In this document: in pieces, positions 36,837 through 45,688 of the stretch
Position numbering within the stretch: the stretch's first letter is position 1
How the letters are laid out: every line of letters begins with the position of its first letter
Assembly: GCF_025145845.1 (NCBI RefSeq)
Contig: NZ_CP102253.1
Location: forward strand, 806,001-870,000
Length of the DNA: 64,000 nt
Direction: 5' to 3'
From: Alistipes shahii WAL 8301
Lineage (GTDB): Bacteria; Bacteroidota; Bacteroidia; Bacteroidales; Rikenellaceae
The notes under the pieces: generated by a model
The model's input: only the letters and a program-made list of their open reading frames with translations
What the model was told of the DNA's origin: nothing
The model's database searches: none
Position numbers and translations under genes: made by a program

Positions 36837-37694
36837 CTACCGGCCCGCTCGCCGGAGGAAACACTCGATCGTGTTCTCCATCAGGCAGCAGATCGTCATA
36901 GGCCCGACGCCGCCCGGCACGGGCGTGATCACCGAGGCCTTGGGTTCGATGGCTGCAAAATCGACATCGCCGCACAGTTTGCCCGTCTCCGGGTCGCGGT
37001 TCACCCCCACGTCGATCACCACGGCGCCCGGCGACACCATCTCCGCCGTGACGAACTTCGGCCGACCGATGGCCACCACCAGAATCTCCGCCCCGCGCGT
37101 CACTTCGGCGAGGTTGCGCGTACGACTGTGGGCCATCGTCACCGTAGCGTTCGCGTCCAAGAGCAGTTTAGACACGGGAAGCCCCACGATATTGCTGCGG
37201 CCGATCACCACGGCGCGCTTGCCGGCGATCTCCACGCCTGCGGCCCGCAGCATCTTGAGAATGCCTTTCGGGGTGCAGGGGAGCGTGCAGGGCTGTTTCT
37301 GCCACAGCGCCGCAACGTTCAGGGGATGGAAGCCGTCGACATCCTTCTGTTTGTCGATGGCGGCGATCACCTTGTCCTCGTCGATATGTTTCGGAAGGGG
37401 CAGCTGGACCAGAATGCCGTCCACCTCGTCGTCGAGGTTCAGGGCCGTGATGATGTCCAGCAGTTCGGCCTCGGAAACGGACTCGGGCTTTCGGATCGTG
37501 GTATTGCGGATGCCCACCTCGGCCGAAGCCTTGGCCTTGCCCGTCACATAGCTCACGCTGCCGGGGTCCTCGCCCACGAGGATGACAACCAGATGGGGCA
37601 CACGGCCGTATTTCGCGGGGAAGGTCTTCACCTCGTCCGCCATTTCAAGTTTCAGTTTCGCTGAAAGTTCTTTTCCGCTGATTATTTTTGCCAT
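36837..37694 (-). CDS. folD: Bifunctional methylenetetrahydrofolate dehydrogenase/cyclohydrolase
   Basis: Converts 5,10-methylene-THF to 10-formyl-THF, the one-carbon donor for PurN and PurH. The 285-residue protein has the family motifs GEDPGSVSYVTGKAKA with Tyr and Lys of the active site, DGILVQLPLPKHID, KDVDGFHP, the NADP-binding VIGRSNIVGLPVSKLL, and PVPGGVGPMTICCLMENT. It is the last gene of the nucleotide supercluster, 12 bp after purD, a sensible position given its role. Confidence 0.96.
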   Translation of the reverse strand: MAKIISGKELSAKLKLEMADEVKTFPAKYGRVPHLVVILVGEDPGSVSYVTGKAKASAEVGIRNTTIRKPESVSEAELLDIITALNLDDEVDGILVQLPLPKHIDEDKVIAAIDKQKDVDGFHPLNVAALWQKQPCTLPCTPKGILKMLRAAGVEIAGKRAVVIGRSNIVGLPVSKLLLDANATVTMAHSRTRNLAEVTRGAEILVVAIGRPKFVTAEMVSPGAVVIDVGVNRDPETGKLCGDVDFAAIEPKASVITPVPGGVGPMTICCLMENTIECFLRRAGR

Positions 37695-37706
37695 ATATCG
37701 CTCGTA

Positions 37707-38963
37707 TTATCTTTCCAAATCGTCGAAAGCCCGGTGGCCGATGTCGGTGCGGTGGAACAGATTGTCGCAGTCGATGCGGGCCACGTCGGCCAGCGCATTC
37801 CTCCGCGCTTCGGCCAGGTCCCTGCCCTTGCCCACCACGAACAGCACGCGGCCTCCGTTGGTGAGAATCCGCCCGCCGTCGGCCCGGGTTCCCATGTGAT
37901 AAACAGCCCCTTCGACGCGGTCCAGGCCCTTGATCTCGTGTCCTTTTTCGTAGTCGCCCGGATAGCCCTTCGAGGCCAGCACGATGCCCAGCGCAGCGAA
38001 ATCGTGCCACTCCAGCTGCGTATCGCGTCCCTCGGCCACGGCACAGAAGATGTCGACGATGTCGCTCTTCAGGCGCGGCAGCACCACCTCGGTCTCGGGA
38101 TCGCCGAAACGGGCGTTGAACTCGATGACCTCGATACCCCGCGCAGTCTTCATCAGTCCGCCGTAGAGCACGCCCTCGAAGGGACACCCCTCGGCGATCA
38201 TCGCGTCGGCCACGGGCTGCATGATCTTCTCCAGGGCATAGCGTTCGTCCTCCGCCGTCACGAACGGCAGGGGCGAATAGGCGCCCATACCGCCCGTATT
38301 GGGACCCTCATCGCCGTCGTAGGCGCGCTTGTGGTCCTGCGCCAGCGCCATCGGCCACACCTTGTGTCCCGAAACGAAGCACATGAACGAAAACTCGGGA
38401 CCTTCGAGGTAATCCTCGACGACCACCTTGCCCTCGCCGAACTTGTCGTCGAGCAACATATCCCGCAACGCCGCTTCGGCCTCGGCCATCGTCCGGGCGA
38501 TCACCACGCCTTTTCCGGCGGCCAGTCCGTCGTATTTCAGCACTGCGGGCAGAGGACGCCCCTGCACATAGGCCAGCGCCCCGGCATAGTCGTTGAATGC
38601 GCGGAATCCGGCTGTCGGGATGGCATATTTAGCCATCAGCCGTTTGGCGAACTCCTTCGACGACTCGATGCGCGCCGCAGCCTTCGTCGGACCAAAGATG
38701 CGCAGCCCCGCGGCCCTGAAGCAGTCGACGACACCCGCCGCCAGCGCCACTTCGGGACCCACGACCGTGAGGCCGATGCCCCGCTCCGCGGCAAAGTCAC
38801 GCAGGCGTTCCACCTCGGTTTCACGAATGGCCACGCACTCGGCCTGCCGGGCGATGCCCGCATTCCCGGGTGCGCAGTAAATTTTTTCAACCTGCGGCGA
38901 ACGCGACAGCGCGTCGACAATGGCGTGTTCGCGGCCTCCGCCGCCGATAACCAGTACCTTCAT
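37707..38963 (-). CDS. purD: Phosphoribosylamine--glycine ligase
   Basis: Second step of IMP synthesis: phosphoribosylamine plus glycine and ATP gives GAR. ATP-grasp fold. The protein opens MKVLVIGGGGREHAI and contains KYDGLAAGKGVVIA, GPEFSFMCFVSG, GPNTGGMGAYSP and IEFNARFGDPETEVVLPRL. ATG 38963 follows an AAAGGAA-like ribosome site at good spacing; a TTG two codons upstream is in frame but less likely. A family A repeat, ending in a hairpin, occupies the leader. Confidence 0.95.
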   Translation of the reverse strand: MKVLVIGGGGREHAIVDALSRSPQVEKIYCAPGNAGIARQAECVAIRETEVERLRDFAAERGIGLTVVGPEVALAAGVVDCFRAAGLRIFGPTKAAARIESSKEFAKRLMAKYAIPTAGFRAFNDYAGALAYVQGRPLPAVLKYDGLAAGKGVVIARTMAEAEAALRDMLLDDKFGEGKVVVEDYLEGPEFSFMCFVSGHKVWPMALAQDHKRAYDGDEGPNTGGMGAYSPLPFVTAEDERYALEKIMQPVADAMIAEGCPFEGVLYGGLMKTARGIEVIEFNARFGDPETEVVLPRLKSDIVDIFCAVAEGRDTQLEWHDFAALGIVLASKGYPGDYEKGHEIKGLDRVEGAVYHMGTRADGGRILTNGGRVLFVVGKGRDLAEARRNALADVARIDCDNLFHRTDIGHRAFDDLER

Positions 38964-39006
38964 AAACAAAATTCCTTTTTATCGCAGAATAAACTCCGCA
39001 GATTCC

Positions 39007-39178
39007 GGCACTTTTTTCCGCAAAAAGTGCCACAAAAACTCTCCGACGATACCTCCGCCTGCCCGGAACGGTCTAACGCTGGCTCCGGGCGACTATTCGC
39101 GGGTTTGTAAACAAACCGTCCCCTCCGCTCGCGCTTTTAGCCCGTCCCTTGCCAACGGCTCCGGTATCCGGTCGGATT
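39007..39178 (-). repeat. Dispersed element family A, copy in the purD leader
   Basis: About 170 bp. Begins next to purD with the hairpin GGCACTTTTT/AAAAAGTGCC (39007-39031), then ACGCTGG, ATTCGCGGGTTTG, a small hairpin GGTTTGTTTACAAACC on minus, CTCGCGCTTTTAGCCC and ACGGCTCCGG. It aligns over its whole length with 60252-60424, in the same orientation, directly upstream of pyrK. Confidence 0.75.
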
Positions 39179-39212
39179 TCTGTACTACCCAAAAATGGTA
39201 ACGCCGGTGATA

Positions 39213-40742
39213 CTAATGCTTGAAGTGCCTCTCACCGGTGAATACCATGGCGATACCCTTCTCGTCGGCCTTCCGGATCGAATCCTCGTCGCGGACCGAA
39301 CCGCCGGGCTGCACGATCGCCGTCACGCCGTATTCGGCGGCCAGCGTCACACAGTCGTCGAAGGGGAAGAAACCGTCCGACGCCAGCACGAGACCCTCGG
39401 TGACGCCTGCGGCATGCGCCTGCTTCAGGGCGATCTCCGCCGAGCCGATGCGGTTCATCTGTCCGGCGCCGACGCCCAGCGTCCGGCCGTCCTTCACCGC
39501 CACGATGGCGTTCGACTTCACGTGTTTGACGATATGCCAGCCGAAATTGAGATCCTCCATCTGCTCCGCAGCGGGCTTCGCCTTCGTGACGCACATATCG
39601 GCCGTAACGGCCTTCGTCGCCACGTCGAGGTCCTGCACCAGCAGGCCGCCGTTGACGCTCACATACTGTTTCGGGTCCACGTCGCCCTTGTCCATGCTGA
39701 CCTCGAGCAGGCGCAGGTTCTTCTTCGCCGAGAGCACTTCGAGCGCCCCCTCGTCGAATTTCGGGGCCATGATGATTTCGAGGAAGATCGGCTTCATCAG
39801 CTCGGCCGCTTCGCGCGTCACCGTGCAGTTCGTCGCCACGATGCCGCCAAAGATCGACACCTTGTCGGCCTCGTAGGCCTTCGTCCATGCCTCGACGACA
39901 TCCTTGCCCGTCGCGGCGCCGCAGGGATTCATGTGTTTGAGGCCCACGCAGAACGGCTTGTCGAACTCGCGCACGATGCACAGCGCGGCGTTGGCGTCCT
40001 GGATATTGTTGTACGACAACTCCTTGCCGTTGAGCTGTCTGGCGAATGCCAGCGAATAGGGCACCTCCTTCCCCTCGCGGTAGAATTTGGCCGACTGGTG
40101 GGGGTTTTCGCCGTAGCGCAGCGACTGCACGAGGTCGAACTCGAGGAAAAGCTTCTCGTTCAGACCCGCCTGCGCGCGCATATAGGCGGCGATCATCGCG
40201 TCGTACTCGGCGGTATGCGTATAGGCTTTGGCCGAGAGCTTCAGGCGCGTGGCCTTTTCGGTATTGCCGCCGGCGCGAATCTCGTCCAGAATCGCGTCAT
40301 AGTCCGCGGGGTCGCACACCACCGTCACGTCGGCCCAGTTCTTGGCCGCCGAGCGAAGCATCGAAGGTCCGCCGATGTCGATGTTCTCGATGGCGTCCTC
40401 CATCTTCACGCCGGGTTTCGAAATCGTCTCCCGGAACGGATAAAGGTTCACACAGACCATGTCGATGAACTCGATATGATTATCCTTCAGGGCTTTCAGG
40501 TGCTCCGGATCGTCGCGGCGGGCCAGCAGTCCGCCGTGCACGTTGGGATGCAGGGTCTTCACGCGGCCGTCGCAGATCTCGGGGAATCCCGTCACGTCGC
40601 TGATGTTGATTACCTCCACGCCGCTGTCGGCCAGGAGCTTCATCGTACCGCCCGTGGCGATCACCTCCCAGCCCAGAGTCCGCAGCCCTTTGGCAAACTC
40701 CACGACACCGGTCTTGTCACTTACACTAATTAATGCGCGCAT
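39213..40742 (-). CDS. purH: Bifunctional AICAR transformylase/IMP cyclohydrolase
   Basis: Final two steps of IMP synthesis: formylation of AICAR with 10-formyl-THF and ring closure. The 509-residue protein has an N-terminal cyclohydrolase domain (MRALISVSDKTGVVEFAKGL, GRVKTLHPNVHGGLL, DIGGPSMLRSAAKN) and a C-terminal transformylase domain (LRYGENPHQSAKFY, GLKHMNPCGAA, FFPFDDCVTLAAEYGVTAI, TGERHFKH). Its ATG shares one base with the purN TAA (TAATG), implying coupling. Confidence 0.97.
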   Translation of the reverse strand: MRALISVSDKTGVVEFAKGLRTLGWEVIATGGTMKLLADSGVEVINISDVTGFPEICDGRVKTLHPNVHGGLLARRDDPEHLKALKDNHIEFIDMVCVNLYPFRETISKPGVKMEDAIENIDIGGPSMLRSAAKNWADVTVVCDPADYDAILDEIRAGGNTEKATRLKLSAKAYTHTAEYDAMIAAYMRAQAGLNEKLFLEFDLVQSLRYGENPHQSAKFYREGKEVPYSLAFARQLNGKELSYNNIQDANAALCIVREFDKPFCVGLKHMNPCGAATGKDVVEAWTKAYEADKVSIFGGIVATNCTVTREAAELMKPIFLEIIMAPKFDEGALEVLSAKKNLRLLEVSMDKGDVDPKQYVSVNGGLLVQDLDVATKAVTADMCVTKAKPAAEQMEDLNFGWHIVKHVKSNAIVAVKDGRTLGVGAGQMNRIGSAEIALKQAHAAGVTEGLVLASDGFFPFDDCVTLAAEYGVTAIVQPGGSVRDEDSIRKADEKGIAMVFTGERHFKH

Positions 40743-41302
40743 TATTCGATCAGTTTTTTAATAGTTTCAATGTATAACGGATATTCCACGGCATGAATCA
40801 TCGCTTCCAGTTCCCCGATGTCATCGCCCTCGTAGGGAAAGGCCCGCTGGGCGATGATGCGTCCGCCGTCCAGCTCGGCGTCGACGTAATGGATCGTCAC
40901 GCCGAAGACCTTGACGCCGTATTCCAGCGCCTGCTCGATGGCATGCGCCCCGCGGAAGGCCGGCAGCAACGAGGGGTGGATGTTGATGATCCGCCCGCCG
41001 TAGGCCCCCAGCAGCACGTCGCCCACAATGCGCATATAGCCCGCCAGGCAGACCAGCTCCACGCCCGCGGCATCCAGCCGCGCGACGATCTCCCGCTCGT
41101 AGTCCGCTTTCGAGGCATATTGCTTCGGCGCGAAGACGAACGCCCCGACCCCGTGAGCGGCAGCCCTTTCGACCACCTTCGCACCGGGTTTGTCGCAGAC
41201 CATCAGCACGACTTCGGCATCCAGCACGCCCCGCTCGCAGGCCGTGACGATGGCTTCGAAGTTCGTGCCGCTGCCGCTGGCGAAAACCGCAAGGCGCCGC
41301 AT
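40742..41302 (-). CDS. purN: Phosphoribosylglycinamide formyltransferase (10-formyl-THF dependent)
   Basis: Third step: GAR plus 10-formyl-THF gives FGAR. From ATG 41302 the protein has 186 residues: MRRLAVFASGSGTNFEAI, LAGYMRIVG, the catalytic NIHPSLLPAFRGAHAIEQAL with Asn-x-His, and TIHYVDAELDGGRII with the Asp. It starts 4 bp after the purM stop; an in-frame GTG at 41323 inside purM is an alternative. It overlaps purH by one base. Confidence 0.95.
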   Translation of the reverse strand: MRRLAVFASGSGTNFEAIVTACERGVLDAEVVLMVCDKPGAKVVERAAAHGVGAFVFAPKQYASKADYEREIVARLDAAGVELVCLAGYMRIVGDVLLGAYGGRIINIHPSLLPAFRGAHAIEQALEYGVKVFGVTIHYVDAELDGGRIIAQRAFPYEGDDIGELEAMIHAVEYPLYIETIKKLIE

Positions 41303-41306
41303 CCCT

Positions 41307-42332
41307 CTATCGGATGACGACACCCTCGGTGTCGGTTACGCGTCCGATGACCGTGGCACGCTCGCCCTGCTCCGTGAGGATGCCGATGGCCTTCTGCGCC
41401 TCGGCGGCATCGAGGGCGATGACCATGCCGATGCCCATGTTGAAGATGTTGAACATCTCGCGGTGGGCCACCTTGCCGTACTTTTCGAGGAAGCGGAACA
41501 CGGGCAGAATCTCCCACGACCCTTCGTCGATCTCAAGCCCCTGCCCCTCGCGGAGGATGCGGGGAATATTTTCGTCGAAACCGCCGCCCGTGATGTGGCT
41601 GATGCCGTGCACGTCGCAGTTGCGAACCACCTCCAGCACCTGCTTCACATAGATTTTCGTCGGCGTGAGCAGCACCTCGCCGAGCTGTTTGTTCGACAGT
41701 TCGGGATAGGACTCGCGCAGGTTCAGGCAGTTGTCCGCGACGATCTTGCGCACGAGGCTGAAGCCGTTGGAGTGCACGCCGCTCGACGCAACGCCCACCA
41801 GCACGTCGCCCGCCCTGACCTTCGAACCGTCGATCAGCTGCGACTTCTCCACGACGCCCACCGTGAATCCGGCGATGTCGTATTCGCCCTCGGCGTACAT
41901 GCCCGGCATCTCGGCGGTCTCGCCGCCCACCAGCGCACAGCCGGCCTGACGGCAGCCGTCGGCGACACCCGCGACGATGGCCTCGATCTTCTGGGGTTCG
42001 TTGCGCCCCACGGCCACGTAGTCGAGGAACACCAGCGGTTCGGCGCCCTGCGCCAGCACGTCGTTGACGCACATGGCCACGGCATCAATGCCGATCGTGT
42101 CGTGCTTGTCCATCTCGAAGGCCAGCTTGAGTTTGGTTCCCACGCCGTCGGTCCCGCTCACGAGCACCGGTTCCTTCACCTTGAGGGCCGAGAGGTCGAA
42201 CATACCGCCGAAAGCGCCGATGTTGCCCATCACACCCAGACGCGAGGTCGAGGCCACATGCTTTTTGATGCGCCGCACCACTTCGTATCCGGCTTCGAGA
42301 TTCACGCCGGCCTTTTCATAACTTTGAGCCAT
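41307..42332 (-). CDS. purM: Phosphoribosylformylglycinamidine cyclo-ligase
   Basis: AIR synthetase, fifth step: closes the imidazole ring. From ATG 42332 the protein has 341 residues: MAQSYEKAGVNLEAGYEVV, VSGTDGVGTKLKLAF, the PurM hallmark GGETAEMPGMY, GVASSGVHSNGFSLVRKI, GISHITGGGFDENIPRIL and FNMGIGMVI. A longer frame to 42395 would enter the family B repeat and was rejected. purN follows after 4 bp. Confidence 0.96.
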   Translation of the reverse strand: MAQSYEKAGVNLEAGYEVVRRIKKHVASTSRLGVMGNIGAFGGMFDLSALKVKEPVLVSGTDGVGTKLKLAFEMDKHDTIGIDAVAMCVNDVLAQGAEPLVFLDYVAVGRNEPQKIEAIVAGVADGCRQAGCALVGGETAEMPGMYAEGEYDIAGFTVGVVEKSQLIDGSKVRAGDVLVGVASSGVHSNGFSLVRKIVADNCLNLRESYPELSNKQLGEVLLTPTKIYVKQVLEVVRNCDVHGISHITGGGFDENIPRILREGQGLEIDEGSWEILPVFRFLEKYGKVAHREMFNIFNMGIGMVIALDAAEAQKAIGILTEQGERATVIGRVTDTEGVVIR

Positions 42333-42390
42333 AGCAATATATGGTTTAAATAATTTAAATTCCCTGTTTTTATCCCCATTCTCCGGGCCC

Positions 42391-42497
42391 GTCATTGGGA
42401 GGCATCGCCAGATGCCGTGGCAATCCGGGAAAAATGCCGTAACGTCACAACACCGGTTCAGATTGCCGCGTCGGACCTGCGTCCTCCTCGCAATGAC
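42391..42497 (-). repeat. Dispersed repeat family B, 107 bp, inverted copy
   Basis: Reverse complement starts GTCATTGCGAGGAGGAC and ends CAATGAC, aligning with 13662-13768 over the same 107 bp. It fills most of the purF-purM spacer. Confidence 0.8.
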
Positions 42498-42510
42498 CGC
42501 TTCGCGTCCG

Positions 42511-43929
42511 CTAACATTTTACGTCCTTGTTGGCCTCCTCGGGCGACTGGTAGAGCGCCGTGGGATACTGCCCCGTGAAGCAGGCCATGCAAAGTTCCTT
42601 GCGGCTGCCCGCCTTCAACAGCGACTCGGGCGAGAGGAACACCAGCGAATCGGCGCCGATCTCCTCGCAGACCCCCGCCGTGTTCTTGCGGGCCGAGATC
42701 AGCTCCTCGCGTGTCGAGGTGTCCACGCCGTAGAAGCAGGGATCGGTCATCGGGGGACTGGCGATGCGCACGTGCACTTCGGTGGCTCCCGCCTCCTTGA
42801 GCATCGTGACGATGCGCCGCGAGGTCGTGCCGCGCACGATCGAGTCGTCGACCAGCACCACGCGCTTGCCCCTGACGATCGAACGCACGGCCGAAAGTTT
42901 CATCCTCACGCCCTTCTCGCGCAGCTCCTGCGAGGGCTGGATGAAGGTGCGGCCGATATACTTGTTCTTGATAAGTCCCATTTCATACGGCAGTCCGCTC
43001 GCCTCGGCGTAACCCATCGCGGCGCTGAGGCTCGAATCGGGCACGCCGACCACGATGTCCGCCTCGGCGGGAGCCTCCTTCCAGAGCAGGCGTCCCGACT
43101 CCTTGCGGTAGGCGTGGACGTTGCAGCCGTCGATGTCGCTGTCCGGGCGTGCGAAGTAGATGTACTCCATCGAACACATTTCGTGACGCTTGTACATCGA
43201 GTAGTCGCGGCTGCGGATGCCCTGTTTATCAATCGTCACGATCTCGCCCGGCTCGACGTCGCGCACGAACTCCGCGCCCAGCACGTCGAACGCGCACGTT
43301 TCGCTCGACACCACCCATCCGTCGCCCAGCTTGCCGATCGACAGCGGACGCAGGCCGTACTTGTCACGGCAGGCGTAGATGCGGTTGGCCGTCATAATCA
43401 GGAAGGCGAAAGCCCCTTCGAGCATGTTCAGCGCGTCGATGATCGAGAAGATGCGCGGCCGGTCGTGGTAGCGCGTCTCCTTCTTGATCAGGTGGGCCAG
43501 GATCTCGCTGTCGGAAGTCGACTGAAACAGGCTGCCCTTGTTTTCGAGGTGGCGGCGCAGCAACTCCGAATTGACGATATTGCCGTTATGCGCCAGCGCG
43601 AAGTCGCCCGTGTTGTGGCGGAAGAGGAACGGCTGGACATTCTCCATGCCGCCGCCTCCGGCCGTGGTGTAACGCACATGGCCGATGGCCGTGGAACCTT
43701 TCAGCGTGGCGAGTTTCGCCTCGTCGAAAACCTCCGTCACCAGCCCTCCGCCCTTGATGCGGCGGAACGTGCCGCTCTCGTCCACCGAGACGATGCCGGC
43801 CCCCTCCTGCCCGCGGTGCTGCAAGGCGTGGAGACCGTAATAGGTCAGCGACGCGGCGTTCGGCACTCCGTAGATGCCGAACACCCCGCACTCCTCGTGC
43901 AATTCACGGTCGCGGATCACTTCCATCAT
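42511..43929 (-). CDS. purF: Amidophosphoribosyltransferase (glutamine PRPP amidotransferase)
   Basis: Committed step of purine synthesis: PRPP plus glutamine gives phosphoribosylamine. From ATG 43929 the protein has 472 residues. A short leader of 13 residues precedes Cys14 (ECGVFGIYG), like the propeptide of the Bacillus-type enzyme, so maturation to expose the nucleophile Cys is expected. The PRPP-binding loop is VVLVDDSIVRGTTSRRIV. Cysteines including the C-terminal CMACFTGQYP fit the iron-sulfur type. One base separates the purC stop from the ATG. Confidence 0.96.
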   Translation of the reverse strand: MMEVIRDRELHEECGVFGIYGVPNAASLTYYGLHALQHRGQEGAGIVSVDESGTFRRIKGGGLVTEVFDEAKLATLKGSTAIGHVRYTTAGGGGMENVQPFLFRHNTGDFALAHNGNIVNSELLRRHLENKGSLFQSTSDSEILAHLIKKETRYHDRPRIFSIIDALNMLEGAFAFLIMTANRIYACRDKYGLRPLSIGKLGDGWVVSSETCAFDVLGAEFVRDVEPGEIVTIDKQGIRSRDYSMYKRHEMCSMEYIYFARPDSDIDGCNVHAYRKESGRLLWKEAPAEADIVVGVPDSSLSAAMGYAEASGLPYEMGLIKNKYIGRTFIQPSQELREKGVRMKLSAVRSIVRGKRVVLVDDSIVRGTTSRRIVTMLKEAGATEVHVRIASPPMTDPCFYGVDTSTREELISARKNTAGVCEEIGADSLVFLSPESLLKAGSRKELCMACFTGQYPTALYQSPEEANKDVKC

Positions 43930-43930
43930 A

Positions 43931-44647
43931 CTACCCGACGATTTTTTGCAGGCGCGCCAGAATCTCCTCGTAAGCCTCGCGGACCTTGCCCAGGTCGCGG
44001 CGGAAACGGTCCTTGTCGAGTTTCTCGTTGGTCGTGGCATCCCACAGACGGCAGGTGTCGGGCGACACCTCGTCGGCCAGCACGATCTCGCCGTCCGACG
44101 TCTTGCCGAACTCGATCTTGAAGTCCACCAACTTGATGTTCATCTTCAGGAACAGCTCCTTGAGCACCTCGTTGATCTTGGCCGTCATGGCGTACATCTC
44201 GTTCAGCTCCTCGTACGTAGCGGCGCCCAGCGCAACGGCGTGATGGTCGTTGATCAGCGGGTCGCCCAGCTCGTCCTTCTTGTAGCAAATGTCGAAAATG
44301 ACGTTCGAGGGCTGCGTGCCCTCCTCGATGCCGAGACGCTGGGCCATCGAACCGGCGATGACGTTGCGCACGATCACCTCCAGCGGAATGATCGTCACCC
44401 GGCGGCAGACCTGATCGCGGTCGTTGATCGTCTCGATATAGTGGGTCTTCACGCCGGCCTTATGCAGCTCCTTGAAGATCAGGGTCGAAATGGCGTTGTT
44501 CAGCACGCCCTTGTTCTCGATCGTAGCTTTCTTGATGTTGTTGAAAGCCGTAGCGGCATCCTTGTAGTGGATGATGATCTTATCAGGATCGTCCGTGCGA
44601 AAAACCTGTTTTGCCTTGCCCTCGTAGAGCATTTCGAGCTGTTTCAT
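43931..44647 (-). CDS. purC: Phosphoribosylaminoimidazole-succinocarboxamide (SAICAR) synthase
   Basis: Eighth step: joins aspartate to CAIR. The 238-residue protein has LYEGKAKQVFRTDDPD, KKATIENKGVLNNAIS, PLEVIVRNVIAGSMAQRLG, and KIEFGKTSDGEIVLADEVSPDTCRLWD. Length fits the bacterial short form. purF starts one base after its stop. Confidence 0.97.
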   Translation of the reverse strand: MKQLEMLYEGKAKQVFRTDDPDKIIIHYKDAATAFNNIKKATIENKGVLNNAISTLIFKELHKAGVKTHYIETINDRDQVCRRVTIIPLEVIVRNVIAGSMAQRLGIEEGTQPSNVIFDICYKKDELGDPLINDHHAVALGAATYEELNEMYAMTAKINEVLKELFLKMNIKLVDFKIEFGKTSDGEIVLADEVSPDTCRLWDATTNEKLDKDRFRRDLGKVREAYEEILARLQKIVG

Positions 44648-44684
44648 GTTGTTTGGGTGTTTTTTGATTATTTGATTCGTTGTC

Positions 44685-45668
44685 TCATTTCATATTGAAG
44701 TCCACCACGATCGGACGGTGGTCCGAGGGGTGCCAGAAATTCGAAAGTTTGGCCGGATCGCGGACCGGCTCGGTGTAGGCGTCGGTCACCACGTCGGCAT
44801 GCGTGATGCGCTCGTAGAGCGGCGGCGTGCAGTAAACGAAGTCGATGCGCGACTTGCCGCCCGTCGTGGTCTTGAACTCCCCGGGATATTTCCCGGCGAT
44901 CACGTCCACATAAGGCGTGTGCCGGAGAATGTAGTCGTGCACCAGGAAACGCGTGTCGCCCGCCGGATATTTGTAGAACCAGTTGTCGCGCGACGAACGC
45001 GCGTTGAAGTCGCCCATCATCATCCAGAACTGCTTTTCGGCGCCCGGAACCGAATGGATCGTATGGTTGCAGATGTATTCCATCTCCATGCGGCGGTATT
45101 TGTCGCCGCCGTTCTCGGCACGGCTCGCATCGCGGTCCTTAGCCTCGAAGGCATACCCCTGCGGCCAGGTGTGAAGCGTTACGATGTTGACCGTCTTGCC
45201 GTTCTTCTCGATGCGCGCCCAGCCCGCTCCGTGCGTCACCACGCTGTCGGGTTTCGAGCCGACGATACGTTCGACGTTCTCGATCGGGTATTTCGACGTG
45301 ATCACCTGCGGGTAATTGTCGCGGTGTCCGCCCATATACCAGTATTTGTGGCCGTAACGGGCGGCCAGTTCGCCCCAGTTCCCGACCAGATAACGGTCGG
45401 CGACATCCATCTTGTCGGCCGTGCCGGTCTTGTAGATCGACTGCGCCTCGCACCAGACGCAGACGTCCGGATCGTACGCCCTGACCCACTCCACGAACTT
45501 GTCGTAGTTGTCGCCCTGCCCGGACCACATTCCGTTCTGAATGTTCCAGTACAGCAGGCGCATGTTGTTTTTCGGGTTCTTCGGGTTTTTCCGGGCATGA
45601 ACGCAGACCGGAGCGAGCATCGCCGCAAGAAGCAGCACGCCGCAAAATCGGAACAGGGAGGTTTTCAT
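44685..45668 (-). CDS. Secreted endonuclease/exonuclease/phosphatase (EEP) family protein
   Basis: 327-residue exported protein: signal peptide (LLLAAMLAPVCVHA), then an EEP fold with NMRLLYWNIQNGMW (first Asn), CVWCEAQS (catalytic Glu region), a central MMMGDFNARS (Asp-Asn) and C-terminal HPSDHRPIVVDF (Asp-His). All motif positions for metal-dependent phosphodiester hydrolysis are kept. The substrate (nucleic acid, phospholipid or sugar phosphate) is not resolved. It is unusual in lying between purL and purC in a biosynthetic operon, with 20-bp and 37-bp gaps. It might supply salvageable nucleotides or phosphate; this is inference. Confidence 0.82.
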   Translation of the reverse strand: MKTSLFRFCGVLLLAAMLAPVCVHARKNPKNPKNNMRLLYWNIQNGMWSGQGDNYDKFVEWVRAYDPDVCVWCEAQSIYKTGTADKMDVADRYLVGNWGELAARYGHKYWYMGGHRDNYPQVITSKYPIENVERIVGSKPDSVVTHGAGWARIEKNGKTVNIVTLHTWPQGYAFEAKDRDASRAENGGDKYRRMEMEYICNHTIHSVPGAEKQFWMMMGDFNARSSRDNWFYKYPAGDTRFLVHDYILRHTPYVDVIAGKYPGEFKTTTGGKSRIDFVYCTPPLYERITHADVVTDAYTEPVRDPAKLSNFWHPSDHRPIVVDFNMK

Positions 45669-45688
45669 CGGTTATCGTTTTTTTAAGG

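Noticed and set aside
38920..39201. Similar peptides (YSRVCKQT-containing) encoded on + at 39.1 kb and 60.3 kb
   Set aside because: They arise from the two copies of the family A repeat, have no proper start or codon bias, and overlap leaders of minus-strand genes.
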